Assembly: GCA_021794015.1 (NCBI GenBank)
Contig: JAJYRQ010000007.1
Span: forward strand, 73,755 to 111,158
DNA from: Deltaproteobacteria bacterium
GTDB taxonomy: Bacteria > Desulfobacterota > Binatia > Binatales > Binataceae
DNA length: 37,404 bases
Reading direction: 5' to 3'
Shown here: piece by piece, positions 14,884 to 23,854 of the stretch
Position numbering within the stretch: position 1 is the first letter of the stretch
Layout: each line of letters opens with the position of its first letter
Program-made: the position numbers and the translations under genes
Notes under the pieces: model-generated
Seen by the model: the letters and a program-made list of their open reading frames with translations, nothing else
What the model was told of the DNA's origin: nothing
The model's database searches: none

Positions 14884-14932
14884 CGTCGAGACCGACTTGC
14901 CCTGCCGCCCCGGCGTCAGCGCCTGCAACGTC

Positions 14933-16387
14933 TCAGCCGACCATCAGCGGCGCATGATAGGTCAGCGTCTCGGCAAAGAGCCACATCAGGAAGAACACAA
15001 TCGGAATATGCACCATCACCTGCAGAATCGAGTAGCCGACCAGCTCGCGCGCCCTTACCGCCAGCAACCCCAACAAAGGAAGCATCCAGAACGGATTTAC
15101 CAGGTTGGGCAGCGCCTCGGCCGCATTGTAAATCTCGACCACCCATCCCAGGTGAACATGCAGCGTGTTCGCCGCTTGCATTATATAAGGCGCTTCAATC
15201 ACCCACTTGCCGCCTCCCGACGGAACGAAAAGCCCCAACACCGCCGAGTAGGCCGTTACCAGCAGCGGAAACGTATGCCGGTTGGACACCGTCACCATCA
15301 GATGGGCCAGCCAGGAAGCCAGCGTCGCCCCGCCGGCGGTCTTGGCGCCGGTCAAAATCGCCGCGATACCGCCGTAAAACGGGAACTGGATCAACACGCC
15401 GGCAGTCGCGGGAACCGAGGCAGCCACCGCCTCGAGAAAGCGCTTGGGCCGCCAGTGCAAAAGCAGCCCAACCATCAGGAAAATGAAATTGTAGGTGTTG
15501 AGGTTGGCGATCGCCGTAATCGCCCCCTGGCGCGCGAAGTTGTCCAGAAGCCAGCCGGCCGCCAACAAAAAAATCACAATCGTCAAAAGCGGACTGTACT
15601 CCAGCCACTCGCCCGGCGTGCTCCGCTCGGGCAGCGGCTTGACCAGCGGCTCAAAGCTAACGTTAAACTCGGAGGCCGGACGCGCCGAAGCCTCCGAGGG
15701 CGCCGACGAATAGGCGACCGTAACCGAGACCACCAGCAACACCAGCGCGGTCACCAGGCTCTGCCAAAGAAAAATCGTCTCGGTAAACGGAATCACTCCA
15801 GTTATCTTGTAGAGCGCAGGCGGAAGACTGCCCTTGTTCGCCTGCAGCAGCGCGGCCGATGACGAAAACCCCAGCGCCCAGATGCTGCCCAGCCCCAGGT
15901 AGGCCGCGGCCCCGGCGGCGCGGTAGTCCATGCGCGGGCGCCGGCGCGTAAGCTCGCGCACCAGAAGACCGCTGAAGATCAGGCTAAAGCCCCAGCTTAG
16001 GTACGAGCTAAGCGTGCTCCACAGAGCCACAAAAGCAACCGCTCCCCGGTCGCTTTGCGGCAGCGTGGCCAGCCATTCAACAAAACGGGCCACCGGCGGC
16101 GAACTGGCCACCACGTAGCCGCCAATGATAATGAGCGCCATCTGCATGGTAAAAATGATCAGGCTCCAGAAGCCGGAACCGAAGCTGACCATCACCGCGC
16201 TAAGCGGCGCCCCCAGCAAAAGCGCGCCCAGCGCCACGATCACCAGGGCAAGCAGGGCAAAAATAAATGCGTCGGGAAACCAACGCTCGCTCCAGTCGGC
16301 GATCGCAAGTCCGAGCCTGGCAAGTCCCCCTTCGCCCATGCCGGCCGCGGCCTGGCCGGGCGAATGTGTCGATTGTTGACCGTCCAT
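14933..16387 (-). CDS. atoE: Short-chain fatty acid transporter, AtoE family
   Basis: The 484-residue integral membrane protein has at least ten hydrophobic segments and family blocks such as WFPDAFIFALLA, FWSLIIFTMQMALIIIGGYVVA, SSYLSWGFSLIFSGLLVREL and the C-terminal GLFVPSGGGKWVIEAPY. AtoE proteins carry short-chain fatty acids such as butyrate or acetoacetate into the cell. The ATG at 16387 has GGGAGG upstream, which decides against the ATG at 16438. No thiolase or CoA-transferase genes adjoin, but acyl-CoA ligase and dehydrogenase genes elsewhere in the window could use its cargo. It is followed closely by the DUF2318 gene. Confidence 0.93.
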   Translation of the reverse strand: MDGQQSTHSPGQAAAGMGEGGLARLGLAIADWSERWFPDAFIFALLALVIVALGALLLGAPLSAVMVSFGSGFWSLIIFTMQMALIIIGGYVVASSPPVARFVEWLATLPQSDRGAVAFVALWSTLSSYLSWGFSLIFSGLLVRELTRRRPRMDYRAAGAAAYLGLGSIWALGFSSSAALLQANKGSLPPALYKITGVIPFTETIFLWQSLVTALVLLVVSVTVAYSSAPSEASARPASEFNVSFEPLVKPLPERSTPGEWLEYSPLLTIVIFLLAAGWLLDNFARQGAITAIANLNTYNFIFLMVGLLLHWRPKRFLEAVAASVPATAGVLIQFPFYGGIAAILTGAKTAGGATLASWLAHLMVTVSNRHTFPLLVTAYSAVLGLFVPSGGGKWVIEAPYIMQAANTLHVHLGWVVEIYNAAEALPNLVNPFWMLPLLGLLAVRARELVGYSILQVMVHIPIVFFLMWLFAETLTYHAPLMVG

Positions 16388-16534
16388 AAGCACCTCCCAA
16401 GTCCCCCTTGCGGCCCGGCACGCATCGGCCCTCGACATGCGCCGGCCGCGCCCGCCGGCAACTCCCGATCTTTGTTTCCTGCGGCTTCCTGCGCGCTGGC
16501 CGTGCCGGCTCGCCCAAGCGCGTGCACTATCAGT

Positions 16535-17662
16535 CTACGACGGCAGCAAAATCTGGCGCACCGCCTTTCCCTCGGCCAGACGGTCGAAGGCCGCGTTCAA
16601 GTCTGCAAAGCCCAGTTGGCCGGTGACCAGCCGATCGACCGGCAGCAGGCCGCGACGAAACAACGCGATGAACCGCGGCACGTCGCGCTGCGGGACGCAG
16701 CTCCCGACATAACTGCCTTTGAGCGTACGCTCCTCGGCGACCAGGCTTACCGGCTGGAGCGCCAACTTTTTCTCCGGATGGGCCAGGCCGGCGGTCACCG
16801 TCGTACCGCCCCGCCGGGTGATTCGGTAGGCGAGTTCGAGCGCCGCAACGGAACCGGCCATTTCGAAGGCGAACTCGACGCCGCCGCCGCTGGCCTGCCG
16901 AATCTGCTCGGCACAGTCCTGCGAGCCGGCATTGAAAGCATCGGTCGCCCCCAGTTGGCGCGCGAAATCGAGCTTCTCCGCGAGGCGATCGACCGCGATT
17001 ATCTGGCACGCGCCGGCCAGCCGCGCCCCCAGCAGCGCGCTTAATCCCACCCCGCCCAGGCCAACAATTGCCACCGACGCGCCGGCCGGAATACGCGCCG
17101 TGTTGACCACGGCGCCGACGCCGCACAGCACCGCGCAGCCGAACAGCGCCGCCTGCTCCAGCGGTATCGCCGGCTCGATCTTCACCAACGAACGGCGCGA
17201 GACCACGACATGCGTGGAGAACGCCGACACGCCCATGTGGTGATTTATCGGCTGGCCGTTGCGGCTTAAACGGTGCCCGCCGCCGACCAGGACGCCGCGC
17301 CCGTTGGCGGCGTTGCCCGGCTCGCACAGCGCCGGCCGCCCCTCGGCACAGGGCAGACATCCGCCACAACTTGGCACGAAAACCATCACCACATGGTCGC
17401 CCGAGACAAGGTCGGTCACGCCCGGGCCGACCTCGGCCACCACCCCGGCTGCTTCATGCCCAAGGGCCATCGGCGTCGGCCGCGGCCGGTCGCCGTTTAT
17501 CACCGACAGGTCGGAATGGCAAAGGCCCGCCGCCTTTACCTCGACCAGCACTTCTCCTTGTTGGGGCCGGTCAAGGTCGACCTCGGCGATGCTAAGCGGC
17601 TTACTGTTGGCGTAAGGCTGCTCCGCTCCCAGCTTGTCGAGCACTGCAGACGTGATCTTCAT
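16535..17662 (-). CDS. Zinc-dependent alcohol dehydrogenase (medium-chain)
   Basis: The 375-residue protein has the catalytic zinc ligands Cys in GLCHSD, His-Glu in LGHEAAG and Cys in FGCAVLCG, plus the structural zinc loop CGGCLPCAEGRPALC. The nucleotide-binding Rossmann motif is AIVGLGGVGLSALLGARLAG. It resembles the class III/benzyl-alcohol branch of NAD(H)-dependent medium-chain dehydrogenases. The start ATG at 17662 has GGAGAAGG upstream. An aldehyde dehydrogenase gene on the same strand lies upstream (18147-19625), with a His-rich peptide between, so alcohol to acid oxidation by the pair is plausible. The substrate is not determinable. Confidence 0.92.
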   Translation of the reverse strand: MKITSAVLDKLGAEQPYANSKPLSIAEVDLDRPQQGEVLVEVKAAGLCHSDLSVINGDRPRPTPMALGHEAAGVVAEVGPGVTDLVSGDHVVMVFVPSCGGCLPCAEGRPALCEPGNAANGRGVLVGGGHRLSRNGQPINHHMGVSAFSTHVVVSRRSLVKIEPAIPLEQAALFGCAVLCGVGAVVNTARIPAGASVAIVGLGGVGLSALLGARLAGACQIIAVDRLAEKLDFARQLGATDAFNAGSQDCAEQIRQASGGGVEFAFEMAGSVAALELAYRITRRGGTTVTAGLAHPEKKLALQPVSLVAEERTLKGSYVGSCVPQRDVPRFIALFRRGLLPVDRLVTGQLGFADLNAAFDRLAEGKAVRQILLPS

Positions 17663-17737
17663 AATGACACCTTCTCCGGCTGCTCCGTTTAGCGGCGTGC
17701 GGCACCTCCGTGGCGACGGACCTTGGTGCGGCCGTCG

Positions 17738-18076
17738 TTAGGGCTGTCTGCGGCCGTGCTCAGGATGCTTGCGGTGTTTCTTATGATGCCGATGCTTGTG
17801 GTGGTGTCCCCGCCCCGGCTTGGCTCGACGTTGCGCGCCCGGGTTGCCGGCGCTCGGCGCCGCGGGTCCGGCACCCGAGGCCGGGTCGTATTCGCGCTGC
17901 GGGCCGGCGCCTCCTTGCTGCGCAAGAAGAGCGGGAGCGCCAGGCGCCGCCACCGGCGCCACCGCCCGCGTCCAGGCCGAGCAGGCCGGCGCCGCAACGC
18001 GAGCGCGGGCGGGCGCAGCTCCTGCCAGGCCAAGGCCCAGCAAAGCGATAACCGCGAGCGCTTTTTCCAACTTCAT
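17738..18076 (-). CDS. Small secreted protein with His-rich C-terminus
   Basis: The 112-residue protein begins with a Sec signal (KALAVIALLGLGLAGAAPARA) after a strong Shine-Dalgarno (GAAGGAG). The middle is Ala/Pro/Gly-rich and low in complexity. The C-terminal tail from about residue 89 (GRGHHHKHRHHKKHRKHPEH) has nine His among basic residues, a likely metal-binding or acid-sensing tail. No known family is recognised. It sits between aldehyde and alcohol dehydrogenase genes on the same strand; the latter is zinc-dependent but cytoplasmic, so a functional link is speculative. The good ribosome site and signal peptide support a real gene despite biased composition. Confidence 0.6.
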   Translation of the reverse strand: MKLEKALAVIALLGLGLAGAAPARARVAAPACSAWTRAVAPVAAPGAPALLAQQGGAGPQREYDPASGAGPAAPSAGNPGAQRRAKPGRGHHHKHRHHKKHRKHPEHGRRQP

Positions 18077-18146
18077 CGCTTCTCCTTCTCCGGCCGGCAG
18101 CGCGCTCTGCCCCGCAACTTTTAGTGGCGCCCACCGGCGGGTTTGC

Positions 18147-19625
18147 TCAGCGCATCACAAACGGGTTGGGCACCTCGGTGCTGAGATTGATCCAGACGCT
18201 TTTTACCTGCATGTACTCGCCCATCGCCTCGATCCCGTTTTCGCGCCCAAGGCCGCTGCGCTTATAGCCGCCAAACGGCGACATGTAGCTGAAGGCGCGG
18301 TAGGTGTTGATCCAAACGGTCCCGGCCTGCAGTAGCTCGGCCATCCGGATCGCCCGCCGGATACTCTGCGTCCAGACGCCGGCGGCAAGGCCGTACTTGG
18401 TCTGGTTGGCGATGCGGGCCGCTCCTTCTTCGTCCTCGAACGGGATAACGGCCAGCACCGGGCCGAAGACCTCCTCCTGGGCGATGCGCATTTCGTTGCT
18501 CACCGCGGTGAAGATGGTGGGTTCGACGAACCATCCGCTGCCGCATTCGGGCCGCTTGGCGGGACCGCCCCCGAGCACGCATTTGCCGCCTTCCCTTTTC
18601 GCCACTTCGATGTAATTAAGGACCTTCTCAAACTGAGGGCGCGTCGTGACCGGACCGACCTGGGTGGCAGGGTCGGCAGGATCGCCCATGCGCGCGGTCC
18701 GCGCCAGGCCAACCAGCCGCTCAACCAGCTCGTCGTGCAGCTTGCGCTGCACCAGCAGCCGGGAGCCGGCAATACAGGTCTGCCCGGTGGCGGCAAAGAT
18801 GCCTGAGACGGCGCCCTTGACCGCGTCGTCAAGCTTGGCGTCGTCGAAAATGATATTGGGCGATTTCCCGCCCAGCTCAAGCGTCACCCGCTTCAATCCC
18901 CGTGCCGCAACTTCGTAGACGTGCTGGCCGCCCGCCTCGCTGCCGGTGAACGCGATCTTGGCCACCCCCGGGTGACTTACCAGCGGCTCGCCCACCTCCG
19001 GGCCGAAGCCGGTCACCACGTTGAACACCCCGGGCGGAAAGCCGGCCTCGGCAAAAAGCGGGGCCAACTCCAGCGCGGAAGCCGAGGCGTATTCCGACGG
19101 CTTCAACACCACGGTGTTGCCGGCGGCAAGCGCTGGCGCGATCTTGAACGTGGCAAGGAAAAGCGGCGAATTCCACGCCGTTATCGCCGCCACCACCCCC
19201 AGCGGCTCGTAGCGCGTGTAATTGAAAACGTCGGGCTTGTCGATCGGGATGACCGAGCCTTCGATCTTGTCGGCCAGCCCACCGTAGTAGTAATACCACT
19301 GCGGAATGTAGCGAAGCTGGCCGAGCATCTCGACCATCAGCTTGCCGTTGTCGCGCACCTCGACCGCGGCCAGGCGCACGGCGTCGCGCGCGATGAGATC
19401 GCCCAGCCGGCGCATCAGATGGCCCCGCTGACTCGGCTTTAGCTTCGACCACTCGCCCTCGGAAAACGCCCGACTGGCCGCGGTTACGGCCCGCTCGACG
19501 TCCTCCGCGCCGCCGCGCGGGATAAGCGCCCAGGGCTTTGCGGTGTACGGATTGTCCGTCTCGAACCATTGCCCGGAGACCGGGTCGGTAAAGGCGCCGT
19601 TGATGTACATCTGATATTTCTGCAT
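18147..19625 (-). CDS. NAD(P)-dependent aldehyde dehydrogenase
   Basis: The 492-residue enzyme has every aldehyde dehydrogenase landmark: the oxyanion Asn in ITAWNSPLFLA, the KPSEYAS cofactor block, GFGPEVGEPL, FTGSEAGG, the general-base Glu in LELGGKSPN and the nucleophile Cys in GQTCIAGSR, with EEVFGPVL near the C-terminus. It oxidises an aldehyde to its acid. The start at 19625 is chosen because GAGGGA lies nine bases upstream; an ATG at 19652 lacks support. It is followed by the His-rich peptide and alcohol dehydrogenase genes, with which it may form an alcohol-oxidation operon. Substrate unknown. Confidence 0.94.
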   Translation of the reverse strand: MQKYQMYINGAFTDPVSGQWFETDNPYTAKPWALIPRGGAEDVERAVTAASRAFSEGEWSKLKPSQRGHLMRRLGDLIARDAVRLAAVEVRDNGKLMVEMLGQLRYIPQWYYYYGGLADKIEGSVIPIDKPDVFNYTRYEPLGVVAAITAWNSPLFLATFKIAPALAAGNTVVLKPSEYASASALELAPLFAEAGFPPGVFNVVTGFGPEVGEPLVSHPGVAKIAFTGSEAGGQHVYEVAARGLKRVTLELGGKSPNIIFDDAKLDDAVKGAVSGIFAATGQTCIAGSRLLVQRKLHDELVERLVGLARTARMGDPADPATQVGPVTTRPQFEKVLNYIEVAKREGGKCVLGGGPAKRPECGSGWFVEPTIFTAVSNEMRIAQEEVFGPVLAVIPFEDEEGAARIANQTKYGLAAGVWTQSIRRAIRMAELLQAGTVWINTYRAFSYMSPFGGYKRSGLGRENGIEAMGEYMQVKSVWINLSTEVPNPFVMR

Positions 19626-19715
19626 CGCGCTGTCCCTCGCCGCCCAGGCCAATCTTCTTACTGGGGATTATCAGGGATAGCGGGTCAGTTTGCCAGCGCG
19701 CCCGAGCGGGGCGCG

Positions 19716-19942
19716 CTGCCGTCATTCCCCCGCGCGCTGCTCGTTCTTGTCGCCCTCTCCCCTTGGGGGGAGAGGGAAGGGTGAGGGGGGCTGCTGGCGC
19801 CACCTCGAGCCTCTGGGTGCGTCCCCCCTCTCCCTTCGACTCCGCTTGCGCGGTGCGTCCCCCCCCTCCTTGATCCTCTCCCCCGGCGGGGGAGAGGAAT
19901 CAGGAAAAGGGGGTCCATGCCCCACCTCTGTCATTCCCGCGC
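19716..19942. repeat. 227-bp direct repeat, copy 1
   Basis: This segment is nearly identical to 20194-20420 and the same length. It contains two strong hairpins: CCCTCTCCCC/GGGGAGAGGG (19753-19762 and 19767-19776) and CCTCTCCCCC/GGGGGAGAGG (19875-19884 and 19888-19897). It starts and ends with a CATTCCCGC-type motif. Open frames across it are by-products of composition. Confidence 0.85.
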
Positions 19943-20008
19943 GGCGCTCGCTGCAGGGCAGCCCTGCTCGTGCTGGAGGCAGCCTCACAGGTGACCGTCG
20001 ACCGCGGA

Positions 20009-20148
20009 TGTCACTCTGAGCGGAGTCTGCGGAGCGAAGAATCTACGCGCAGCGACCTGCCTGCCGCGTCGGCGCAGGCAGGTGGGTTCGCCACGCCGCT
20101 GGAGGACAAATCGCTTCGCGCAGACCCTTCGCTTCGCTCAGGGTGACA
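20009..20148. repeat. 140-bp inverted-repeat element between the direct repeats
   Basis: TGTCACTCTGAGCGGAG (20009-20025) and CTTCGCTCAGGGTGACA (20132-20148) are imperfect 17-bp terminal inverted repeats. Inside, CCTGCCTGC/GCAGGCAGG (20056-20064 and 20074-20082) form a 9-bp stem. Similar GTCACCCTGAGCG sequences are known as dispersed intergenic repeats in many environmental genomes. No gene is present. Confidence 0.6.
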
Positions 20149-20193
20149 GAGAGAAGGGAGCGCTGGGGTGACAAGCAGGAGGCGGACGCCCCA

Positions 20194-20420
20194 CTGCCGT
20201 CATTCCCGCGCGCGCTGCTCGTTCTTGTCTCCCTCTCCCCTTGGGGGGAGAGGGGAGGGTGAGGGGGGCTGCTGGCGCCACCTCGAGCCTCTGGGTGCGT
20301 CCCCCCTCTGCCTTCGACTCCGCTTGCGCGGTGCGTCCCCCCTCTCCTTGATCCTCTCCCCCGGCGGGGGAGAGGAATCAGGAAAAGGGGGTCCATGCCC
20401 CACCTCTGTCATTCCCGCGC
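20194..20420. repeat. 227-bp direct repeat, copy 2
   Basis: It lies 478 bp downstream of copy 1 in the same orientation, with only scattered substitutions and compensating single-base indels. Both hairpins are conserved. The remaining 20421-20684 shows nothing recognisable before the acoC-like stop. Confidence 0.85.
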
Positions 20421-20684
20421 AGTGGTCGCCGCACGGCGGCTTGCCCGACCAACGGGAGCGCAATGCGGGGATGCGCGACGCGTATCCCTGCCGAGGGGAA
20501 TCCCGGGTTCGGCTGACATAGCGGGGGCGAAACGTTACGATTCTCCGCGTGGCAACTGCAGCCGAGAATCATGCGCCAAACGAGCCGGCTCAGGACGACT
20601 CTGTCACTGCAATATGCAATTACCAATAAGCAACCACCTCTTCACCACCGGCGCCGGCGCGTAGCGCCCCTGCACGGGCCGCCT

Positions 20685-21818
20685 TCAAGGCTGAGTGGCA
20701 ACGTTCCCGATAAACCGCTCGATAATCCGGTTCACTTCGATCGCCTTCTCCATCTGCACCATGTGGCCGGCTCCGGCCATGAGGTGAACTGCGACCGACG
20801 GTGGCAGATCGCGGGCGTGCGCGGCCGGAATGATTCGGTCGGCCTCGCCCCAGATGACCTGGACCGGAACGACGATCTCGGCAAGCCGCGGCCGCAAGGC
20901 GACAACTTGTCTGCCATCGTTGCACACTGCCCCGGCAATTGTCTTAAGCGCCTGCGCTACGCCGTCAAGCCGCTTATAATCCAGGATTTCATCGACCATC
21001 TTGCGTCCGACCATCGCCGGATTGGCAAACAGCCGCTCAACCAGCGGCCTAAGCTGCCTATTGCGGTTCGCCTGGATAAAGCCGTCGATATATCCGGCGT
21101 CAATTTCCGGCCCCAGCCCCAGCGGCGCAATCAAGGTAAGCGACCGTGCCAGCTCGGCGCGCTGCAAGGCCAGCTTAAGCGCCACGGCACCTCCCAGCGA
21201 GTGGCCCACCAGATGGACGCGCCGCATCTCGAGCGCCTCCAACAGATCAGCGAGCGCGCTGGCCAAAAAATCGAGGCTCCCGTCTCCCGCCTCCTTGGTT
21301 GAGCCGCCATGGCCGGGCAGGTCCGGAGCCAGGACCTCGAAGCGCTCGGCAAGCACCGGCTGCGTAAGCAGCCAACTGCCCAAATCGCCGCCAAAGCCGT
21401 GGACCAGGACCACCGGCGCGCCGGCGCCCATTCGCAGGTAGCGCATGCGCCGGCCGCCCGCCGGCAGCGTCTGCGGCGCTGCCGGCGTCGCCTCCGCCCG
21501 GGCCGGCGAGGCCGCCGCGCGCCGGGCGTTGAATTCCGCCACGAAAGCGTCAACTTCGCTTTCCGCGACGCCGGCCTCGGCAATCACCGCAATAAGGCCG
21601 CCCACCGGCAAGGTCTCGCCAACTCGCGCAACGCAACGGCGCAGCACGCCCGAAACGGGCGCCTCGTAAACATTGGTAATCTTCGAGGTCTCGATTTCCA
21701 CCAACTCGGCGCCCGCGGCGATCGCTTCGCCTTCAGCCCTGCGCCAGGCAACCACCCTGCCCTCGGTCATCGCCAGGCCCCACTTGGGCATCGTCACCGC
21801 GTCTATCGCACCCGCCAT
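20685..21818 (-). CDS. acoC: AcoC-like E2: lipoyl domain fused to alpha/beta hydrolase
   Basis: The 377-residue protein has a lipoyl domain at the N-terminus (IDAVTMPKWGLAMTEG; lipoylated Lys46 in EIETSKITNV) followed by an Ala/Pro linker and, from about residue 118, an alpha/beta hydrolase fold with VVLVHGFGGDLGSW, GHSLGGAVALK (nucleophile Ser) and AGAGHMVQME (catalytic His). This lipoyl-hydrolase fusion is the hallmark of acetoin dehydrogenase E2 (AcoC), which accepts the acetyl group cleaved from acetoin. It lacks the usual peripheral-subunit and CAT acyltransferase domains. ATG at 21818 overlaps the E1beta stop (TGATG), so translation is coupled. Other hydroxyketone substrates are possible. 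Confidence 0.9.
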   Translation of the reverse strand: MAGAIDAVTMPKWGLAMTEGRVVAWRRAEGEAIAAGAELVEIETSKITNVYEAPVSGVLRRCVARVGETLPVGGLIAVIAEAGVAESEVDAFVAEFNARRAAASPARAEATPAAPQTLPAGGRRMRYLRMGAGAPVVLVHGFGGDLGSWLLTQPVLAERFEVLAPDLPGHGGSTKEAGDGSLDFLASALADLLEALEMRRVHLVGHSLGGAVALKLALQRAELARSLTLIAPLGLGPEIDAGYIDGFIQANRNRQLRPLVERLFANPAMVGRKMVDEILDYKRLDGVAQALKTIAGAVCNDGRQVVALRPRLAEIVVPVQVIWGEADRIIPAAHARDLPPSVAVHLMAGAGHMVQMEKAIEVNRIIERFIGNVATQP

Positions 21819-22828
21819 CAAGCAGCTCCGACGACTCTTAAAACGGCCGCCGCGATGGCAGCCGGGCCGGGAACATAGGCATCCTCAAGCGCGGGCGAGA
21901 ACGGCACCGGCGTATGCGGTGGAGTAACCATCGCGACCGGAGCCTTGAGCGCCTCAAAGGCCCTGGCCGCCGCCAGCGCCGCGAGGTCGGCGGCCATGCC
22001 GCAGCGCGGGCCGCTCTCGTCGACCACCACCAGGCGCCCGCTCGCGCGCACCAGGTCGAGGATGGTCTCCTCGTCCAGCGGCGAGGTGGTGCGCGGATCG
22101 ACGACCGCGCACTCGATGCCGCGCGCGGCAAGCTCAGCGGCCGCCTGCTCAGCGAACTTGACCATCCGGCCCAAGGCCACGATAGTCGCATCACCACCCT
22201 CGCGCCTTACCCGCGCCTCGCCGAAGGGTATCGCATAGGCTTCGTCCGGCACCTCCTCGACGTCGTCATAGAGCATCTTGTGCTCGCAGAAGATCACCGG
22301 GTCGTCGTCGCGGATCGCCTGGATGAGAAGCCCCTTGGCCTCATAGGGTGAAGAAGGAACGGCCACCTTGAGCCCGGGGATATGGGTGAAAATGGAATAG
22401 AGCGACTGGCTGTGCTGACTGGCGGCGCGAAAGCCGGCGCCGTACATCGTCCGGACCACCACCGGCACGGTGGCTTTGCCGCCGAACATGTAGCGCAGCT
22501 TGGCCGCCTGGTTGAGAATCTGGTCGAAACAGACGCCCATGAAATCGATGAACATCAGCTCGGCCACCGGCCTTAAGCCGGTGGCGGCTGCGCCAATCGC
22601 CGCGCCGATAAAGGCGCTCTCGCTGATTGGCGTGTCGAGCACCCGCTCGCGGCCAAACTCCGGCATCAGCCCCTTGGTCACCCCGAGCGGGCCGCCCCAG
22701 GCGTCCTGCTCGCCGCCCGCGCCGACTCCGCCGGCAACGTCTTCACCCATCAGGATGACCCGCGGATCGCGGCGCATCTCCAGCCGCAGCGCCTCATTGA
22801 TCGCCTCGCGAAAGGACTTCTTGGACAT
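21818..22828 (-). CDS. acoB: Acetoin/2-oxoacid dehydrogenase E1 beta subunit
   Basis: The 336-residue protein matches E1beta subunits of thiamine-diphosphate dehydrogenases: FREAINEALRLEMRRDPRVILMGEDV at the start, IGAAIGAAATGLRPVAELMFIDF, the QHSQSLYSIFTHIPGLKVAVPS block and a C-terminal transketolase domain with VVDPRTTSPLDEETI. The subunit completes the active site with the alpha subunit. ATG at 22828 has GGGGAG upstream. It is 24 bp from the alpha gene and overlaps the E2 gene, giving an acoA-acoB-acoC order. Acetoin is favoured over pyruvate because of the E2 type. Confidence 0.92.
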   Translation of the reverse strand: MSKKSFREAINEALRLEMRRDPRVILMGEDVAGGVGAGGEQDAWGGPLGVTKGLMPEFGRERVLDTPISESAFIGAAIGAAATGLRPVAELMFIDFMGVCFDQILNQAAKLRYMFGGKATVPVVVRTMYGAGFRAASQHSQSLYSIFTHIPGLKVAVPSSPYEAKGLLIQAIRDDDPVIFCEHKMLYDDVEEVPDEAYAIPFGEARVRREGGDATIVALGRMVKFAEQAAAELAARGIECAVVDPRTTSPLDEETILDLVRASGRLVVVDESGPRCGMAADLAALAAARAFEALKAPVAMVTPPHTPVPFSPALEDAYVPGPAAIAAAVLRVVGAA

Positions 22829-22852
22829 AACCGTCTCCCCTGCCCTGGCGAT

Positions 22853-23824
22853 TCAGTAAGCGCTGTAAACATCGGTAGTCAATTCGGCCGGATCGGGCAG
22901 CGGCGCCGCTTTGGCCGCCGCCACGGTCGAATCGATAAGCGCGATGACTTCGGCGTCGATCCGGTCAAGCTGCGAAGACTCAAGCGTGCCCTGGCGCATC
23001 ACCCGATCGCGGAAACGCTGAAGGCAGTCGCGCTCGCTGCGCAGCCGCTCGACCTCACCGGCGGGCCGATAAGTGCCGGCGTCACCTTCGAAGTGGCCGA
23101 AGTAGCGGCTGAACCGAACATGAAGAAAAGCCGGCCCCTGGCTGGCGCGTACCCGCTCGATGAGGTCGTGCGCCGCGTCGTAAACGGCAAAAAAGTCGTG
23201 GCCGTCAACCGCGATGCCGGCGATACCGAAGCCGGCGGCCCGCTTGAGCGCGTCCGAGCCGCCCATCGACCAGGCGCTGGCGGTCGTTTCCGCATAGCCG
23301 TTGTCTTCGAGCACGAAAAGCACCGGCAGCCTCCAGACCGAAGCCAGATTCATCGACTCCAGCGTGGTGCCTTGGTTGAAGCCGCCGTCGCCGAAAAAGC
23401 TGACGCCCACGCCGGCGGTCTTGCGCAGCTTGGCGCTCAGCGCCGCGCCGCAGATGAGCGGCGGACCGCCGCCGACGATGCCGTTTGCGCCCAGCATGCC
23501 CTTGGACATATCGGCGATGTGCATCGAGCCGCCCTTGCCGCCGCACAGCCCGCCGCGCCGGCCGTAGATTTCCTGCATCATGGCGGCCACGTCGCAGCCC
23601 TTGGCGATGCAGTGGCCGTGTCCTCGATGGGTGCTGGCAAGATAGTCGTCCTCGCCCAGGTTCATGCAGATGGCCACGGCGCAGGCCTCCTCACCGGCAT
23701 AGAGGTGAACAAAGCCCGGAATCGCGCCGCTGGCAAACTCCAGATGAACCCGCTCCTCGAACTCCCGGATAGTACGCATCGCGCGATAGGCGTCCAAAAG
23801 CTGCTCCTGATTCAACTGCCTCAC
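22853..23824 (-). CDS. acoA: Acetoin/2-oxoacid dehydrogenase E1 alpha subunit
   Basis: The 323-residue protein has the thiamine-diphosphate motif FFGDGGFNQGTTLE (GDG at 145-147) ending in LEDNGYA (Asn175), with ASTHRGHGHCIAKG and GRRGGLCGGKGGSMH before it. It decarboxylates or cleaves the substrate and passes the acyl unit to the lipoyl E2. The GTG start at 23824 is supported by AGGAGG upstream. It is the first gene of the operon; no acoR or acoX regulator is adjacent, and no E3 (lipoamide dehydrogenase) is in the window, so E3 must be supplied elsewhere. Confidence 0.92.
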   Translation of the reverse strand: MRQLNQEQLLDAYRAMRTIREFEERVHLEFASGAIPGFVHLYAGEEACAVAICMNLGEDDYLASTHRGHGHCIAKGCDVAAMMQEIYGRRGGLCGGKGGSMHIADMSKGMLGANGIVGGGPPLICGAALSAKLRKTAGVGVSFFGDGGFNQGTTLESMNLASVWRLPVLFVLEDNGYAETTASAWSMGGSDALKRAAGFGIAGIAVDGHDFFAVYDAAHDLIERVRASQGPAFLHVRFSRYFGHFEGDAGTYRPAGEVERLRSERDCLQRFRDRVMRQGTLESSQLDRIDAEVIALIDSTVAAAKAAPLPDPAELTTDVYSAY

Positions 23825-23854
23825 GGCCGCGACCTCCTGGTGAACGGCGCTCCT

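Noticed and set aside
19690..20521. Open frames across the direct repeats
   Set aside because: Both copies encode the same frame only because the DNA is duplicated; the products are Gly/Arg/Ser-rich and contain the hairpin sequences.
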